From the NCBI GenBank assembly GCA_019828595.1, contig JAHQRK010000038.1, positions 303,544 to 367,543 on the forward strand: a DNA stretch of 64,000 nt, read 5' to 3'. A program made the translations under genes and the position numbers. The notes below the pieces were generated by a model, which was not told where the DNA came from, did not search any database, and saw only the letters and a program-made list of their open reading frames with translations. Source of the DNA: Aphanomyces cochlioides (Eukaryota > Oomycota > Saprolegniomycetes > Saprolegniales > Verrucalvaceae). This document shows, one piece after another, positions 1 to 10,044 of the stretch. Position 1 is the first letter of the stretch. Each line of letters starts with the position of its first letter.

Positions 1-14
1 AATTCAAGAGGTTC

Positions 15-502
15 TTAGCTTGTACTTGCGGCTGCGTCAGAGAGCTTGTTGAGTCCATCGAAGAGCATGTCGAGGAAAAGAAGGAAGGACATGAAACTGA
101 CACCGTTTTTGCCAGCGATGGGGGGCAAGATGAGTCCGTCAAGAGTCATTCCAGCCAGGATTGTGATGGGAGTGCTCAGAAAGGGGATGAAGGACTGGAC
201 AAGGTCACCCACACGATATAAAACCAAGGGCATGAGAGCTACGACTCCAACCGCCGCGACTGCTCTCGAGGGTGACTTGATCGTCTTTTGAAACTCTTTG
301 TCATCAGGATCAAAAGCTTGTATGCTGCATGCAAGCACCATGGAACTTGCCGCTGTAAGACTGACCGCACTGACCGCAGTTGCATACTTGCCCAAACCAA
401 AGAGAGCTAGCGTCGCTTGGAGGAACGGAGGATTTTGTCGTCGAGATAACTGAAGTCGACCTTGAAACGACGGATTGTAAGACAATCCACGAATCGAAAC
501 AT
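15..502 (-). CDS. Small hydrophobic membrane protein, paralogue A
   Basis: I do not recognise the family. The long open frame (15-485) has no ATG at its 5' end, so I propose two exons: a short first exon at 491-502 (ATG, four codons) and a main exon at 15-449, with a 41-nt GT-AG intron at 450-490. This gives about 148 aa. The protein has a hydrophobic N-terminal half (PPFLQATLALFGLG onward), a central acidic patch FDPDDKEFQKTIKSP, two further hydrophobic stretches, and a conserved PPIAGKN...LLFLDMLFDG segment. It aligns along its length with the neighbour at 1113-1550 (shared FDP-D--F-K-IKS, IAGKN and LLFL--LFDG), so the two are tandem duplicates on the same strand. Membrane location is inferred from hydrophobicity. 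The 5' exon is the least certain part. Confidence 0.6.
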
Positions 503-1112
503 TGCGGCAGTCCGTGCGCGCACTCCAACCAGTGGAGGCAGAGACGACAGTGAGTGACGATTGACATGCCCTTCAGTCTTTGTCGGCGAGATTTCTCGGA
601 CTTTATTAGCGGGGTGGATAAATATTTCAAACTATTGGGTTGACGCCCAGGTGCTCTTGTTGCGGGCGGCATACTCCAAGCCTTTCCGTTTTCCAAGTGA
701 ACTCACGATCTAGCAACAATCAGCAGCACATGGAGAAAATCAAGTTGATGTGCTTTTTAGTGCAGGCACTGAAGGAATCGACGCCCGGCCGCATCGCAGC
801 TTGTCATACGACCCGACAGTGAGAAAGTAGAGCACGACGAGATGAGTCCACATGACGTACGAAAAAAATATTGATCGACACCATTGACCCGACCCCTCAG
901 TCATGAGTGGTTGGTTCACAACGCTCTGCTATCCCTTTCAAGGACAGCTTTGCAGAGGAAATATCGGGCTTGAACGCAGATGTTTGTACCAAACTGCGCT
1001 CTATTCATCTCGATTGAAGTCGACAATGCCCTTGATAGGAGTGAATTGACGAGGAAAGAGTGCTGCGACTGAGTGATAAATTACTGACTCGCCAAGTGGC
1101 TTACACTTTATA
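503..1112. other. Intergenic stretch, nothing assigned
   Basis: No supported gene lies here. It holds the likely promoter and 5' region of paralogue A and the 3' flank of paralogue B. Only short frames without recognisable content occur on either strand. Confidence 0.5.
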
Positions 1113-1550
1113 TTAGTGAGCACTGGCGCCTTCGACAGCTACAGGAGGGCTGTCGCGTCCGTCAAAGAGCGTGCCAAGGAAGAGCAAGATGAAGAAGAGA
1201 CACTCGGAGTTTTTGCCCGCAATGTATGGCAACACGTAGTTGCGAATGCCTCCAAAGCCAAGCGTCGTGACGGCGGCACCCATGAATGGGCTGTATCCAT
1301 TGGCAATCTCCACCAAGCAGCCCAAGCCCAAGAACGAGAGACTCACGGCCCCGACCGTCGCGACTGTCTTGGGAGCCGACTTGATAATCTTCTTGAACGT
1401 TTGGTCTTCCGGGTCAAAGTTGAGCGCACTCAGCGCCATCAACGACACTTGCATGACTCCCGTCGTGGCAAAGGCCGCGTGCGTCGCGTGGTACGTAGCA
1501 TAGTCACCCATGCCAAAGAGCGACAGCGTCACGGAGAGGAACGGCACCAT
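1113..1550 (-). CDS. Small hydrophobic membrane protein, paralogue B
   Basis: This encodes 145 aa from the ATG at 1550 (MVPFLSVTLSLFGMG). The frame stays open further upstream to 1700, but only with a non-ATG start and unconserved sequence, so I chose the ATG where similarity to paralogue A begins. Visible parts are an N-terminal hydrophobic stretch, a central ALNFDPEDQTFKKIIKS patch, a second hydrophobic stretch (VATVGAVSLSFLGLG), a glycine-rich TLGFGGIRNYVLPYIAGKN segment, and a C-terminal hydrophobic LFFILLFLGTLFDGRD. It is a tandem paralogue of the gene at 15-502. The function is unknown; a multi-pass or membrane-associated small protein is inferred. Confidence 0.65.
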   Translation of the reverse strand: MVPFLSVTLSLFGMGDYATYHATHAAFATTGVMQVSLMALSALNFDPEDQTFKKIIKSAPKTVATVGAVSLSFLGLGCLVEIANGYSPFMGAAVTTLGFGGIRNYVLPYIAGKNSECLFFILLFLGTLFDGRDSPPVAVEGASAH

Positions 1551-2822
1551 CGCCTGCCGCTCGGTTGAATACAGTGGAAAGTTGTCAAAAATGCACTTTG
1601 CATTTACACTATTTACAAAAGTTACTACGTACATTTTAGTGTGAACTACATTGGGAGCACGACACAGAGCGGTTGATCCCATCACGTTGCGAGCTCTCAA
1701 AGACGTCCAGACGCACTGGTGTGATAACTAGGATAAAGCAAACTTATACGTGACGACTTCACTGGTGTCTTTCGGCATTTTCGGGGTTTCTAGACCATGG
1801 ACAATTAACTTAGTCGATGCAGTCAAGGCCAATAAGCTGAGCAAATTCAAGCAATCCACAGGTATCTCCGACAATTACACAACAATTGTGTAGATTGCTG
1901 TGTCATTTAGAGGACCTGGTCGAGCATAGTTCCTAAAGCCCTAAATCAATAGCCCCCCCTTCCCCCGACCAGACTATGAGTTTCTTGTTTAATGTTCTCG
2001 AAACAAAAGTCAACATTGCCGAAAAGACAGTTGAAAGCCACCCCCTCAGTATATTACTGTTCACCGTCATATAGATAGCCCTTTGCGTTAAGTTTAGTAT
2101 TGTACTATCACCTCATGCACCGAATGGGGGGGGATTCGTGGGCATTCTCAAATCTTTCGTTTGCTCTGTTTTTTCATCCAAGTGCATGCAAAAACACAGG
2201 ACCCAAAGGGGGAAATGTTGGGGGGGGGCATAAAGAGTCTTGGAGGTCAAATCAAAGAATAGAACACGCACAAGAGTCCACGACGTCACCGTTCGCTTCA
2301 GTCAGCTATCACTTGCTTACACAGGCTTGTTTGTTCTCAAGCTTGCGAGCGCGGTACTGCTTTCACGTCTGTATCGTTCCTCGATTGCAATCTTGATGTA
2401 TAGCTTTTGTTTTTTGACAAAGCGATGGTTTTCATGACACCATCCGAGTCGTAAAGAAGAATGCAAGCTCCATCCAGAGCCTTGAAATCGAACGGGCAGA
2501 GCCCTCCGTGAATTGTATGCTCGGCCGCCTTAGTTCTGCAAATTTTCGCTCTTCAGCTGCCGCGCTGCTACACCCGCGATGTGGCGTCAATTTCCATGTT
2601 GCATTACTTTGGCAAAAATTTGTTGCATTGTACCCCTGGGATTGCTCTGGAATCGTACTAGGCAATTGAATCCAGCCAACATGCATGCCCCTCTCTCTCT
2701 CTCTTCGTGGAATTTCATAGCTTTGAAATGTCATCGAATGTGCTTGGAAGTCTCTTTGTGGCATGTGATTGTACATTGACGAACAATCTACAGCAACAAG
2801 CTTGGAATGATCTTTGTGGTGG
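1551..2822. other. Intergenic stretch with simple-sequence runs
   Basis: No supported gene. It contains poly-G/C runs (near 1952-1966, 2126-2132 and 2220-2228) and a CT run near 2692-2703. Short frames on both strands (60-100 codons) show no recognisable motif. The minus frame at 2432-3154 overlaps the P-loop gene in another frame and is treated as a shadow. Confidence 0.5.
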
Positions 2823-3359
2823 TTATGGCTGGTCAATAGAATCGAGCCAAGCTTGGGTTTCTCGTGGATGGCGAAAGCGGTGGACTTTGAGATGAGGATA
2901 CATCGCCAACGAAGCTGAATATTCTTGTTTTCGGATCCAGTACGTCTTGAAAAGCCAGTTGATGAGCGATTCATCGGACCAGAACCGCAAGTGCGTCCAA
3001 ATACTTTCATAGTTTGTTCCCCAGAGCTGCTCGTTTGTCCACCAACGATACAGAGATCGTCGAATGAGCCGCCACAAGACTGTCCACAGTGGATAATCAA
3101 GCCAAACGACAACATCCGCACGACGAAAGACCATATCACGAGCTTTTCTCGCATGGCCAGCTAGCGCCCACGTCGGCGACTCGGTTGCCACGGTCATTTT
3201 CTCGACATAATCGGCTGCTTTTTGCCAATTGGGCTCCCACAAAAGTCCATCCGAGTCGATGAATGGCACATTGAGCTTCTTGGAGAGAGCCAATGCCAGC
3301 GTGGATTTGCCACTCGACGTGACGCCAATAACAGTGATACGACAAGGTTGGAGCGTCAT
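2823..3359 (-). CDS. P-loop kinase-like protein (adenylate kinase/FlaR-like), copy 1
   Basis: A 178-aa intronless gene starting with ATG at 3359. Walker A is GVTSSGKST at residues 12-20. It is followed by LNVPFIDSDGLLWEPNW, the acidic D/W signature expected for small nucleoside or shikimate kinase-like NTPases, and later by DVVVWLDYPLWTVLWRL, an internal beta strand and lid region. The arrangement (PFIDSD-L-W--NW, RAD-VVWLDYPL--VLWRL--R-L-RWW, RF--P-E-QAWL) matches proteins annotated in bacteria as adenylate kinase or topology-modulation (FlaR-like) P-loop proteins. The substrate is unknown, and phosphoryl transfer from ATP is inferred from the fold. A clear paralogue lies at 14903-15445 in the opposite orientation. 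A bacterial origin is possible but untested. Confidence 0.85.
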   Translation of the reverse strand: MTLQPCRITVIGVTSSGKSTLALALSKKLNVPFIDSDGLLWEPNWQKAADYVEKMTVATESPTWALAGHARKARDMVFRRADVVVWLDYPLWTVLWRLIRRSLYRWWTNEQLWGTNYESIWTHLRFWSDESLINWLFKTYWIRKQEYSASLAMYPHLKVHRFRHPRETQAWLDSIDQP

Positions 3360-3842
3360 GGAGCAAATTGATGAGTGAAGTGCCTTGGAATATTCAAGAT
3401 TGCATTTTCAATTGTCCAATCGAAAGCCAAGATGCGATTTGATTTCATATTTGTAGCTTGAATTGCACACGTATCAAGTGTCCTCATGTTCGTCGACCAC
3501 ACGACGCAATTGCAAGAAGACGAGCAAGTTGGACGCCCTGCAATGCTCCACAATGACTGAAACATCAAGAAGGAATATGGACAAGGTGAATATGAGGACT
3601 CTTGCATGAAGAATACATGCCGGAGGAAATTTCACACTTTCAAATGTCAAAAGGATAAGCAAGCCATGTGTGTATTCTTGCTCACATCGGCGATGTCATT
3701 TCATAGCACTGCGAGAACAGCAACATGACTATATAAGCTGACCACGATGGTGCCACGACAAGTGACAAGTGTGGATACAGACGAGGACAATAGCAAGGGG
3801 CCCTCATAGTCGCCGGATGAGAATGCGTTTAGGATACAGTGT
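3360..3842. other. Intergenic stretch
   Basis: This is the upstream region of P-loop copy 1. A minus-strand ATG frame (3356-3607, 83 codons) overlaps the start of that gene and shows no recognisable domain, so I do not call it. Nothing else supported. Confidence 0.4.
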
Positions 3843-4271
3843 ATGACTTTAATTCAGCTTTCAAGATTGCGTATGCCGATATGGGTGCTTCTTCCCTTGG
3901 TAGATAAAAACCATTGTATTATTGTGCGTTCTTTCTCGAAAACTTTGAAGAATTTTCAACTATCTGAGGCTCTAGCCAAAGGCCCCATGTTCTCGTTGAC
4001 CTTCAAAGGCGTTCACCGGGTAATAAAGCCATCTACAGACTTTTATTCGCTTCACTATGGATATGACAATGTACCCAAATGGACACGGTGTAAAGACAAT
4101 CCACGGGCATTACAAAGCATTGAGACACCTTGCAATGGACTTATTATAGCCTTTTACGAAGCCAAATACCTGGCAAGCTATCGCACTAATCCAAATACAC
4201 TTGAGATAACGACAGAAGCAAGGTTTCAACTTGTGTCGTTGCTCATTTGTGGTATAGTCAGACTGTCATAG
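3843..4271 (+). CDS. Hypothetical protein, 142 aa
   Basis: An ATG-to-TAG open frame of 142 codons that I do not recognise. The N-terminus has a hydrophobic stretch (MPIWVLLPLVDKNHCIIV). The middle (PMFSLTFKGVHRVIKPS...YSLHYGYDNVPKW) reads like genuine coding sequence, and the end is hydrophobic (FQLVSLLICGIVRLS), so it could be the surviving part of a longer membrane protein. No neighbour suggests a role. It ends about 95 bp upstream of the glycosyltransferase start, across a strongly AT-rich spacer. A chance frame or decayed fragment remains possible. Confidence 0.35.
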   Translation: MTLIQLSRLRMPIWVLLPLVDKNHCIIVRSFSKTLKNFQLSEALAKGPMFSLTFKGVHRVIKPSTDFYSLHYGYDNVPKWTRCKDNPRALQSIETPCNGLIIAFYEAKYLASYRTNPNTLEITTEARFQLVSLLICGIVRLS

Positions 4272-4366
4272 ATATTTCACACTTTAATTGGTTGAAATTT
4301 AATTTAATTTTACATTTAATTGGTTTAAATGTTTTTAAAGATATTTTATTGATTTATTTTTGACCA
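4272..4366 (+). promoter_or_regulatory. AT-rich upstream region of glycosyltransferase gene
   Basis: About 95 bp made almost entirely of A/T, with repeated TTTAATTGGTT(T/G)AAAT-like units, directly before the glycosyltransferase ATG. This is inferred to be a promoter/5' UTR region. No specific factor site is recognised. Confidence 0.3.
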
Positions 4367-5982
4367 ATGGAATGTTTTCCATTCGGTCTCAGTAACAAAT
4401 CAAAGCGACGACCTCAAAGCATGCACCGCTCGCCGTTTGCTCTCTCGTCCGCGGTTGTGCGGTGCATGACGCACTCTGCGATCTTCCTAGTCTTCCTGAG
4501 TCTTTATGTCGTCTACGAAGCGTCGACAACGACCGTCGTATGGTCCTCCAGCGCTGGTATCGACGTCCATTTGTCCAGAAGCTCAACCAAGCGGTACCGC
4601 GATGTGGACGGCGACCTGATTCATCTCTCGCGTTTGAACGCTGCCTGCTTACGTCGTGTCGATGGAGGTATTACATGGTCATACAACAGCTCCACAGTCG
4701 ATGACACGCTACTTCTAACGCCAACCACGAACGAAAACGTCCTCCGGCAACTTTTGGCCCAATGCCCTGACGTTGATATCTTCTTTGACATCCATGACAG
4801 AGACCAGTGTGAAGACGCGATGGCTTACGTCAAGTATTTAAATGGCCGAGCGCTTCCTCGATGGATCTTCGAGCGTACATTCACCTACCACGGTATAAAT
4901 TCTCCTTGCAGCTAGCGTGAAGTCGTTGGGATTAGGACAACCGTGGAGGTACATGGATCTGTGTCCAAACACAGCCCTCTTATTTATGACGCCTCGGGCA
5001 TGGGCAACAGAGTTCCCCTTCAATATTCCGTCCGAGAAAACGCTTCTAGTCGTTGCATCAGACAACGATGCCCCGCGAGATTGGCAATTTGAACGAATCA
5101 ACTACCTCGTCACGACGACAAATGCCATGTACCATCATGCCCACGACTGGTTCGCATCTTCCTCCCAACCTATCTAACCTTGGAATAGGTATAGCCGTCA
5201 CGGGAACCCTCGAGGCGCTGCGATTGTCCACATGTCGGAGCGCATTTCAAGCGATTTAACTCTACACAACCCGTCGACTCGAAATTTTATCAACATGACG
5301 ATCTTCCATGCCAATATGAACCGATCTGACGCTGGCACATCAGCTATCATGGATTGTTGGCAATCTCGACCAGATTTACCACCTCTGCGCGTCTACGACG
5401 GACTGCATCTCGTCGAAAATGCCCAGAATCGATCCAACCTGCAATACTTCACCGCTTTAAATCCTGAAGACTTGGGCTCCATGCTTGCTGAGACGTCTGT
5501 CGTGCTCTGGCCCAGCTCTACCGAGTAATTTTTCTCCACCTTGGCCTTGATTATAACTTCGTCCTCGTCATAGAAGCGGCCATGCGTTGAATCAAGCACG
5601 AGCATCAGGTGCTTTGGTAGCGACGACAAATGGATCGCCGATGAATCAACTGGTTGATAATGGCTCGGGTGTGCTTATTGAAGCCTCCGAGGAAAAACCA
5701 TCCTCGTTGCCGCTGCTGGGTGAATGGCTTCGAGGATGGCCTATTTTATGGACTCACGGCGGCTCTGGAGCCGCCGCTGCACCACCCGTGTATCAAGTCA
5801 CTGCCGATGCGATTTGCCGTGCCATGGATGCCATCGTTGCCATGTCGCCCATCGAACGAGAACGCCGCGCACGAGCAGGCCAAGCGCTCTACATTAAAGC
5901 CCTGAAAGCATTCAAGCAAGCCATGTTTAGCCTCCGCATGCGACTCATGCACGACTTTGACGACCACCGACGCAAAGTATGA
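4367..5982 (+). CDS. GT-B fold glycosyltransferase with N-terminal membrane anchor
   Basis: Four exons in my model: 4367-4874, 4912-5149, 5189-5524 and 5574-5982, joining in frame to about 496 aa. Introns are 37, 39 and 49 nt. The second could instead be 60 nt, with its donor at 5129; a CTAAC branch-like site lies at 5173-5177. The first intron is the least certain. Starts at residue 1 or residue 19 (ATG at 4421) are both possible. A hydrophobic stretch (HSAIFLVFLSLYVVYEA) near residues 37-53 preceded by basic residues predicts a type II Golgi/ER signal anchor. The last exon opens with GHALNQARASGALVATTNG, followed by SPMNQLVDNGSGVLI, the nucleotide-sugar-binding C-terminal signature of GT1/GT4-like enzymes. 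Donor and acceptor are unknown; a role in protein or cell-wall glycosylation is inferred. Confidence 0.8.
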
Positions 5983-6529
5983 CCCACAAGACTCTAGGTC
6001 TTGACAGATCAATCTATTATTTGCAATTCAGAAGACATGATTCCTTCCATTGTTAGTACACCTTGACCTTGGCTACGTAAATCTATTCTCCCCAACAGCT
6101 CTGCTCGGATGTGCCCCTGCCTCCAAGAGGGCTCTATAAGGGTATGTCATTCCAACACACTTCCCCCACAGAATCCCCCCAAGAGATGAGGCGACTCCTT
6201 AATTCGTCACTTTGATGATGAGCATCGGGAAATGCCTCGTCATCTCTCGTCGTCATGGCAGACCCTCCGTCCGGTCCATGAAGCTCTACAGTTGTGCTCC
6301 CATTGAGCATCAAGATGATATTGCAGCCGCTCTACAATAATCTTTCATGTTGGTCGTATGTGCTGGGACTCTTGAGTAGATTTAACTCTCCAACTCGCGG
6401 CTGTGACCAAGCTGCCCCCCACTCGTTTAGGTTGAAGCCCCTTCCAATGTGTAGAAATCTTCATAACCCAGGTCGAAGAGTCTAATAGAATGAATTGCAT
6501 GTACAAGTTTAAGCTCTCGTTATACCAGA
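5983..6529. other. Convergent intergenic region
   Basis: This is the 3' flank between the convergent glycosyltransferase and aconitase genes. No frame above about 80 codons shows recognisable content, and nothing else is seen. Confidence 0.5.
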
Positions 6530-8914
6530 TTACGCATTCAACTTCTTCATCAAGTTCAGCGCACTGCCGTTCTTGAACCATTCAATTTGTTCTTCGTTGA
6601 ACGTGTGGTTGACGATCACGTCAAAGGTAGCGCCGCTCTTTGGGGTCACCTTGAGCGTCAAAGGCTTGCCAGGGGCAAATTTGTCCAAGCCAACAATCGA
6701 GATCTTGTCCGTGCCGGAAATCTTGTCGTAGTCGGCAGGGTTGGCAAACGTCAAAGGCAACATGCCTTGCTTCTTCAAGTTGGTTTCGTGGATACGAGCA
6801 AACGACTTGACAATCACGGCGCGGCCACCCAAGTGACGGGGTTCCAAAGCGGCGTGTTCACGAGAACTACCTTCACCGTAGTTTTCGTCACCGACAACGA
6901 CCCACGAGATGCCTTCGGCCTTGTAAGCACGGGCAACGGCAGGGACCTTGTCGTATTTTCCAGTGAAGTGGTGCAACACTTCGTTCGTCTTGTCGTTTTC
7001 AGCGTTCACGGCACCGATCAACATGTTGTTCGAGATGTTGTCCAAGTGACCACGGTACTTGAGCCATGGGCCAGCCATCGAGATGTGATCGGTCGTGCAC
7101 TTGCCCTTAGCCTTGATCAAGACAGGCAAGTTCAAGAAGTCCTTGCCGTCCCATTCGTTGAAAGGTTCCAACAAGGCCAAACGGTCCGAGGTTGGGCTCA
7201 CCTTGACGGTCAACTTGGAGCCATCGGCAGGAGGAGGTTGGAAGGTGTCTTCACCAGCGTCGAAGCCACGAGGAGGCAATTCCTTGCCATGGGGAGCATC
7301 AAACTTGAATTCCTTTCCATCAGGGGTCTTGATCGTATCGTGTTCAGGGTCGAAAGTGGTCGTGCCGGCAACGGAGCAGACAGTGACCAATTCAGGCGAG
7401 GTGACGAATGCGTGGGTTTCAGGGTTACCGTCAGCACGCTTGGCAAAGTTACGGTTGTACGAAGTCACAATCGAGTTCTTCGTGCCCATAGGGATGTCGG
7501 TACGGTTCCATTGACCAATGCAAGGACCGCAGGCGTTGGCCAAAACGGTACCACCGGCTTCAAGGAAGGTGTCCAAAATGCCATCGCGGGCAATCGTGGC
7601 GCGGACTTGTTCGGAACCGGGCGTGACGTAGTAAGGGACCTTGAACTTGAGGCCAGCCTTCTTGGCTTGCTCAGTCAAGTCGGCGCAGCGGCTCAAATCT
7701 TCGTACGACGAGTTGGTGCACGAACCGATCAAACCAGCGCTCAATTCAGTGGGCCAGCCGTTAGCTTCCGAGGCTTCCTTGATGCCCTTGCCGGCCAAGT
7801 TGGCACGATCAGGAGTGAAAGGTCCGTTCAAGAGAGGCTTGAGTTCGTCCAAGTTGATTTCGATAATTTGGTCATATTGAGCACCGGCATCGGCAGTCAA
7901 GTTAGCCTTGAACGAGTCGGCGGCCGAGGCCAAACCCGAGCGGTTCGTGGCGTGCAAGTAGTCGGCCATGCGTTGAGTGTAAGGGAAGGTCGAGCAAGTG
8001 GCACCAATTTCAGCACCCATGTTACAGATCGTACCCATACCCGTGCACGAGATCGATTCGACACCGGGGCCGAAGTATTCGACAATGGCACCGGTACCAC
8101 CCTTGACGGTCAAAATATCAGCGACCTTGAGGATAACATCCTTAGGCGAGGTCCAGCCGGACAACTTGCCAGTCAACTTGACACCAATGACCTTGGGAGC
8201 CTTCAATTCCCAAGCCATACCGGCCATGACATCGACGGCATCAGCACCACCAACACCGATAGCGCACATGCCAAGACCACCGGCATTGACAGTGTGCGAG
8301 TCAGTACCGATCATCAAACCACCAGGGAAAGCGTAGTTTTCCAAGACAATTTGATGGATAATACCGGAGCCAGGGCGCCAGAAACCCATGCCGAACTTAG
8401 CACCAGCAGAGGCCAAAAAGTCGTAAACTTCCTTGTTCACATCCTTGGCCGTGTTCAAATCGATGGTCGAGCCCTTTTCAGCTGTGATCAAGTGATCGCA
8501 GTGAATCGTAGTGGGGACAGCGGTCTTGGGCAAACCCGACGAGATAAATTGCAAGACAGCCATTTGGGCGGTCGCATCTTGCATAGCCACACGATCAGGG
8601 CGCAACTTCAAGTAGGTTTCGCCGCGCTTGGGCACACCGAAGTTAGGATCATCCAAGTGACCATAGATAATCTTCTCAGACAAGGTCAAAGGACGGTTCA
8701 ACGTCTTGCGGACGATGCCAATGTTTTTTTCCATCTTGGCGTACGTTTCTTCAATCGTAGCGCTTCCCTTGGGGTCCAAAACGGACAAAGGCGTCGAGGT
8801 CGACGCAGCGCGCTATATACATACATAAATACTCGCAAAATCTTCTGGAAATCCTACCGTAGACGCACGGGAGATGGCTTGAAGCCGAGGCGCCGTGCGA
8901 GTCAGCATCATCAT
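6530..8914 (-). CDS. ACO2: Mitochondrial aconitate hydratase
   Basis: Interconverts citrate and isocitrate in the TCA cycle using a [4Fe-4S] cluster. Exon 1 (8858-8914) begins at the first of three consecutive ATGs and encodes [19 protein letters not shown], a basic, Ser/Thr-rich mitochondrial presequence. A 45-nt GT-AG intron (8813-8857) joins it in phase 0 to exon 2 (6530-8812), giving about 779 aa, the usual length for mitochondrial aconitase. Cluster ligands are Cys384 (GSCTNSS) and Cys447/Cys450 ([11 protein letters not shown]). Active-site residues include GTDSHT at 189-194 and GEGSSREH with Ser669/Arg670. The swivelling C-terminal domain is complete. The main exon has no ATG at its 5' end, which supports the upstream exon. 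The gene is intact and shows housekeeping codon bias strong enough to leave a long antisense frame open. Confidence 0.97.
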
Positions 8915-9630
8915 TATACGATTTGCTCCTGACTTGGAAAGTTGAACACTGGGGATGGGAGCGAGCTGTCGATGGAAAAATATTTTTATTCCCGATATAC
9001 AACATCGCCATATATCCGTGGTGCAATAAAATAAATTGCAAGGTGTATTTTTATAAAGATATTTATATCCCACGGTTTCATCCATACATTTCCTGTGTAA
9101 TAAAATAAAATCCACTTCAGCGGACAAGAACCACAGATTTGACCTGCAGAGTTTTAAACTTTCTATAAAGTACAACTTGTTTAAAACTATCGAGGACCAA
9201 GGAACTTCATCGTTTGGGTTGAGGATTACAGTCGAGATTCACTTTGACAAAAGATTGCCTTTAGAGGGAGAGTGCTTGGTGTAGCCATGCATGGCATTAT
9301 TAATAGTAAGATAGGGCCTTGAAAGAACTCCAATACAATGATGGAGAGCGCACTGTCAAAACTTGACATGAGGTAGAATTAGATGGAACCTCTCGTAGCA
9401 TTGATATTTGACTAGCTGACTCTCTCTTGGACAGCACGGTTTGTACACATTGAAGTAGGCATATTCAAGCGAGCATTGACCTGTTGGTCATTGTCTCGAC
9501 ACACAGATACAAGGGGCGGATCGGGGCTTCGTCAGGGGCTAGCTCCTCGGCTAAGAGAGTCCAAGTTGTCGTCAAGGACCACAATGAGCATGACCAGGGC
9601 GATCCACCAGACTACAAAGCAATCAGACAC
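8915..9630. other. AT-rich intergenic region upstream of aconitase
   Basis: This is the promoter side of the aconitase gene, AT-rich between about 8970 and 9180. It contains two similar AATAAAATAAAAT stretches (near 9027 and 9101). No gene is supported; a plus frame at 9476-9784 overlaps the secreted-protein gene antisense and is not called. Confidence 0.45.
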
Positions 9631-10044
9631 TCAATCCATCAAGTCGAAATCACAACAATCCGATTCATCTTTTAACTTGAAGCCAAGGATTACGCGATCC
9701 GTGTCAATTTGTACACATTTTCCACATGTTTCAACTGTCTCACCAAATGTTGCAAAACAATTTATCCAACGAAGCTGCGTATAATAGTTCAAATTAGCTG
9801 GCAATTTCACCAACGCTTGCAAGATGCATTCAGGGTCTGGCTGTGTTGTTTCATATCCCGCCATCCTGTTTGACTTTTTATTGAGCTCTTCGCATGGCTT
9901 GATTGCACGTTTTGGATTGGAATAGTGGATACAGCAGCTGCTGATTGTATCGGATACGTTGTTCAAGACATTGATTCCAATGTGGTGAGGACTTTTGTGT
10001 GTTGCGGTTAGGAAAGACATGAAAAGTGTTGCAATCCACATCAT
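9631..10044 (-). CDS. Small secreted cysteine-containing protein (candidate)
   Basis: A 137-aa frame starting with two consecutive ATGs. The N-terminus MMWIATLFMSFLTATHKS reads as a signal peptide. The mature part has nine cysteines (a CC pair, KPC, PEC, INC, VETCGKC and a terminal CC pair). No RxLR or LxLFLAK-type effector motif is visible, and I recognise no domain. The ninth, unpaired Cys and possible further exons upstream leave the model open. Small secreted Cys-rich proteins are common in oomycetes as extracellular or effector-like proteins, so that role is inferred only from size, signal peptide and cysteines. Confidence 0.5.
   Translation of the reverse strand: MMWIATLFMSFLTATHKSPHHIGINVLNNVSDTISSCCIHYSNPKRAIKPCEELNKKSNRMAGYETTQPDPECILQALVKLPANLNYYTQLRWINCFATFGETVETCGKCVQIDTDRVILGFKLKDESDCCDFDLMD

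Noticed and set aside
2432..3154. A 240-codon minus-strand frame overlapping P-loop copy 1
   Set aside because: It lies in another frame of the clearly conserved P-loop gene and its remaining part has no recognisable content.
4893..4911. A 19-nt intron in the glycosyltransferase gene
   Set aside because: It would keep the frame, but 19 nt is too short for ordinary splicing. The 37-nt interval 4875-4911 also keeps the frame and was preferred.
6587..8932. A 781-codon plus-strand open frame opposite aconitase
   Set aside because: It mirrors the strongly biased codons of aconitase on the other strand and has no recognisable protein features. It is best explained as a codon-bias shadow.
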